From contig NZ_JADEVO010000003.1 in NCBI RefSeq assembly GCF_017114825.1, forward strand, positions 1-64,000: DNA of 64,000 nucleotides. The letters run 5' to 3'. Made by a program: the position numbers and the translations under genes. Shown in pieces: positions 62,953-64,000 of the stretch. Each line of letters starts with the position of its first letter. The stretch's first letter is position 1. This stretch comes from Pseudomonas gregormendelii. GTDB taxonomy: Bacteria > Pseudomonadota > Gammaproteobacteria > Pseudomonadales > Pseudomonadaceae. The notes under the pieces were generated by a model. It saw only the letters and a program-made list of their open reading frames with translations. It had not been told where the DNA came from and did not search any database.

Positions 62953-63297
62953 CTAATGAGCGCAGAGAAAATTCACGACCTGATTCGGCACATAGATCAC
63001 CTTGGTTACTGCACGCCTTTCAAGGGCCTCGATGACTTTGCCCCGAGCCATATCGACGTCGACCAACTCCTCACCGGTCCCCTCCGGAAGATCATCCACA
63101 TACTTGCCGTTAATGTAGATTCGTGTCGCCTTGACCGGGCGCACTCGAGCTTGGGGCCATGGTGCAGAGTCAATAGTGTCGTAGCCCAACTGCTCCCAGA
63201 TCTCAGAGCAGACGTGCGGAGCAAAGGGGAACAGGGCCTTCACAAAGTCAGCGCCAATTCGTTCGAAAAAATGTAGGAAAAACTCCCCGGCCTCCAC
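62953..63297 (-). pseudogene. Leucyl-tRNA synthetase C-terminal fragment
   Basis: This 114-codon frame starts with a GTG right after a stop and has no proper start. It reads LFPFAPHVCSEIWEQLG, then WPQARVRP and YINGKYVDDLPEG, then VIEALERRAVTKVIYVPNQV. These match the anticodon-binding and C-terminal tail of bacterial LeuRS. The upstream 800 residues are absent. It is therefore a truncated second leuS copy or a remnant left by rearrangement. Confidence 0.7.
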
Positions 63298-63302
63298 TCA
63301 AA

Positions 63303-63345
63303 AAAAAGCCCCAAAGCTAATCAAACTTCGAGGCCTCTTTATCTC
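63303..63345 (-). terminator. Possible weak terminator
   Basis: AAAAGCCCCAAAGC and TTCGAGGCCTCTTT form an imperfect stem with a loop of about 11 bases, between the leuS remnant and the XRE-cupin gene. Both lie on the minus strand, so it would end the XRE-cupin transcript. Its pairing is weak. Confidence 0.35.
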
Positions 63346-63355
63346 AAACATCCCA

Positions 63356-63943
63356 TCAAAACGTTGGCGGCGTAATCACCCAAATCACCACCGCATCCAC
63401 CTCTCCAGGATTGCCATACCGATGCGGCTCCTGACTCGAGAAGCTGAAACTGTCTCCCTCGCTCAGCAGAAAATGCCGTTGCCCAACCCACAACTCAAAA
63501 CGCCCCGACAGCAGATACCCGGCTTCTTCCCCCTCATGGCTGTAACTCTGCTGGCTATAAGTGCCAGGCGGAAACCGTGAGTGCAGCATCTCCAGTTGCC
63601 TATTCGGCTGCGGGGTCAGCAGTTGGTCGACGATTCCATCCTCGTAATGCACGCTCATCCGCGTGTTCTTGCGCACCACCACGCCGTGGTCTTCGGGGGC
63701 GGTGGCGGCTTCGCTGGCGAAGAACCACTGGATGGTCACGCCCAGGCTGCGGGCGATGTTGAAGAGGGCGGGGATGGAAGGGTAGGCGAGGTTGCGTTCG
63801 AGTTGGCTGATGTAGCCAGCGGTCAGCTCGCTCATGTTCGCCAGCTCGGCCAGGGTCATGCCCCGGCGTTTGCGCAGGCCGCGGATTCGGGTGCCGAGAA
63901 AACTGGGCTCTGGTGCGGCGCTGTCTTTACTGCCGTTGCTCAT
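63356..63943 (-). CDS. XRE-family regulator with cupin domain
   Basis: This is a 195-residue protein with an N-terminal helix-turn-helix (residues about 18-70, RGMTLAELANMSELTAGYIS) and a C-terminal cupin domain (about 110-190, EEAGYLLSGRFELWVG, GDSFSFSSQEPHRYGN). The architecture is that of PuuR-like regulators, which sense small ligands and often control polyamine or amino-acid catabolism. Its target is not visible in this window. Confidence 0.9.
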   Translation of the reverse strand: MSNGSKDSAAPEPSFLGTRIRGLRKRRGMTLAELANMSELTAGYISQLERNLAYPSIPALFNIARSLGVTIQWFFASEAATAPEDHGVVVRKNTRMSVHYEDGIVDQLLTPQPNRQLEMLHSRFPPGTYSQQSYSHEGEEAGYLLSGRFELWVGQRHFLLSEGDSFSFSSQEPHRYGNPGEVDAVVIWVITPPTF

Positions 63944-64000
63944 GCGTACTCCAGGCCGGGGTTTGGGGGAAAACCCCGGAGTATAAACAGGCTCAAAGCG

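Noticed and set aside
62836..63276. 146-codon plus-strand ORF after gltS
   Set aside because: It is mostly the antisense of the leucyl-tRNA synthetase remnant.

Overview
The window reads as chromosome of a Pseudomonas, most likely of the P. fluorescens group. The evidence is the GC-rich coding, many Pseudomonas-type REP palindromes between genes, phaG, a tctDE-tctCBA locus, an algU-mucA-mucB-mucD operon without mucC, and the dapA-bamC-purC cluster ending at a tRNA-Ser. All identifications are from reading the translations; no database search was run.

Layout. Bases 1-65 are a perfect 30-bp fold-back hairpin whose right arm is the start of the first gene, probably a contig-end artefact. From 54 to 17000 there are mostly single housekeeping and accessory genes: TPM-domain protein, methyltransferases, DMT transporter, PfpI protease-like, yiaY, LysE exporter, a PAS-GAF-GGDEF cyclase, tam, and a three-gene envelope operon at 12823-16934. 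From 17088 to 24309 lie tRNA-Gly(CCC), phaG, an rsuA-type pseudouridine synthase, a membrane GGDEF cyclase coupled to a CWC-motif protein, a broken allophanate-hydrolase fragment, a 3-hydroxyisobutyryl-CoA hydrolase and ung. From 24306 to 30768 is a tricarboxylate uptake locus: abrB-like gene (frameshifted), tctA, tctB, tctC, and divergently the two-component pair tctD-tctE. From 30807 to 43460 come HDOD, ygfZ, sdhE, a ygfX-like gene, nadB, the AlgU envelope-stress operon, bepA, a tusA-like gene, an AI-2E transporter, bcp and gcvR. From 43787 to 47303 is dapA-bamC-MBL hydrolase-purC.

The accessory region is a 12.1-kb integrative element (47460-59557) inserted in the 3' end of tRNA-Ser(CGA). 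It is bounded by a 17-bp direct repeat, carries a 26-bp integrase-arm-like repeat just inside each end, and encodes a 487-aa tyrosine integrase at its right end. Its cargo is unusual. A tightly overlapping operon (48377-52582) ends in what looks like a full-length phage tail tape-measure protein, yet there is no capsid, portal, terminase, tail-tube or lysis gene. Three genes share a CxxC-x12/13-CxxxC zinc motif, one of them fused to an HNH-like nuclease. There are also a second, very small tyrosine recombinase, a candidate HEPN-like gene, micro-ORFs for membrane peptides, and a promoter-to-terminator transcript with no convincing protein. This looks like a phage-satellite-type element that may alter a helper phage's tail; that role is inference.

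Right of the element (59779-63943) are an IclR regulator, a formimidoylglutamase-like enzyme and a glutamate/Na+ symporter in one probable operon, then a decayed leucyl-tRNA synthetase C-terminal fragment and an XRE-cupin regulator.
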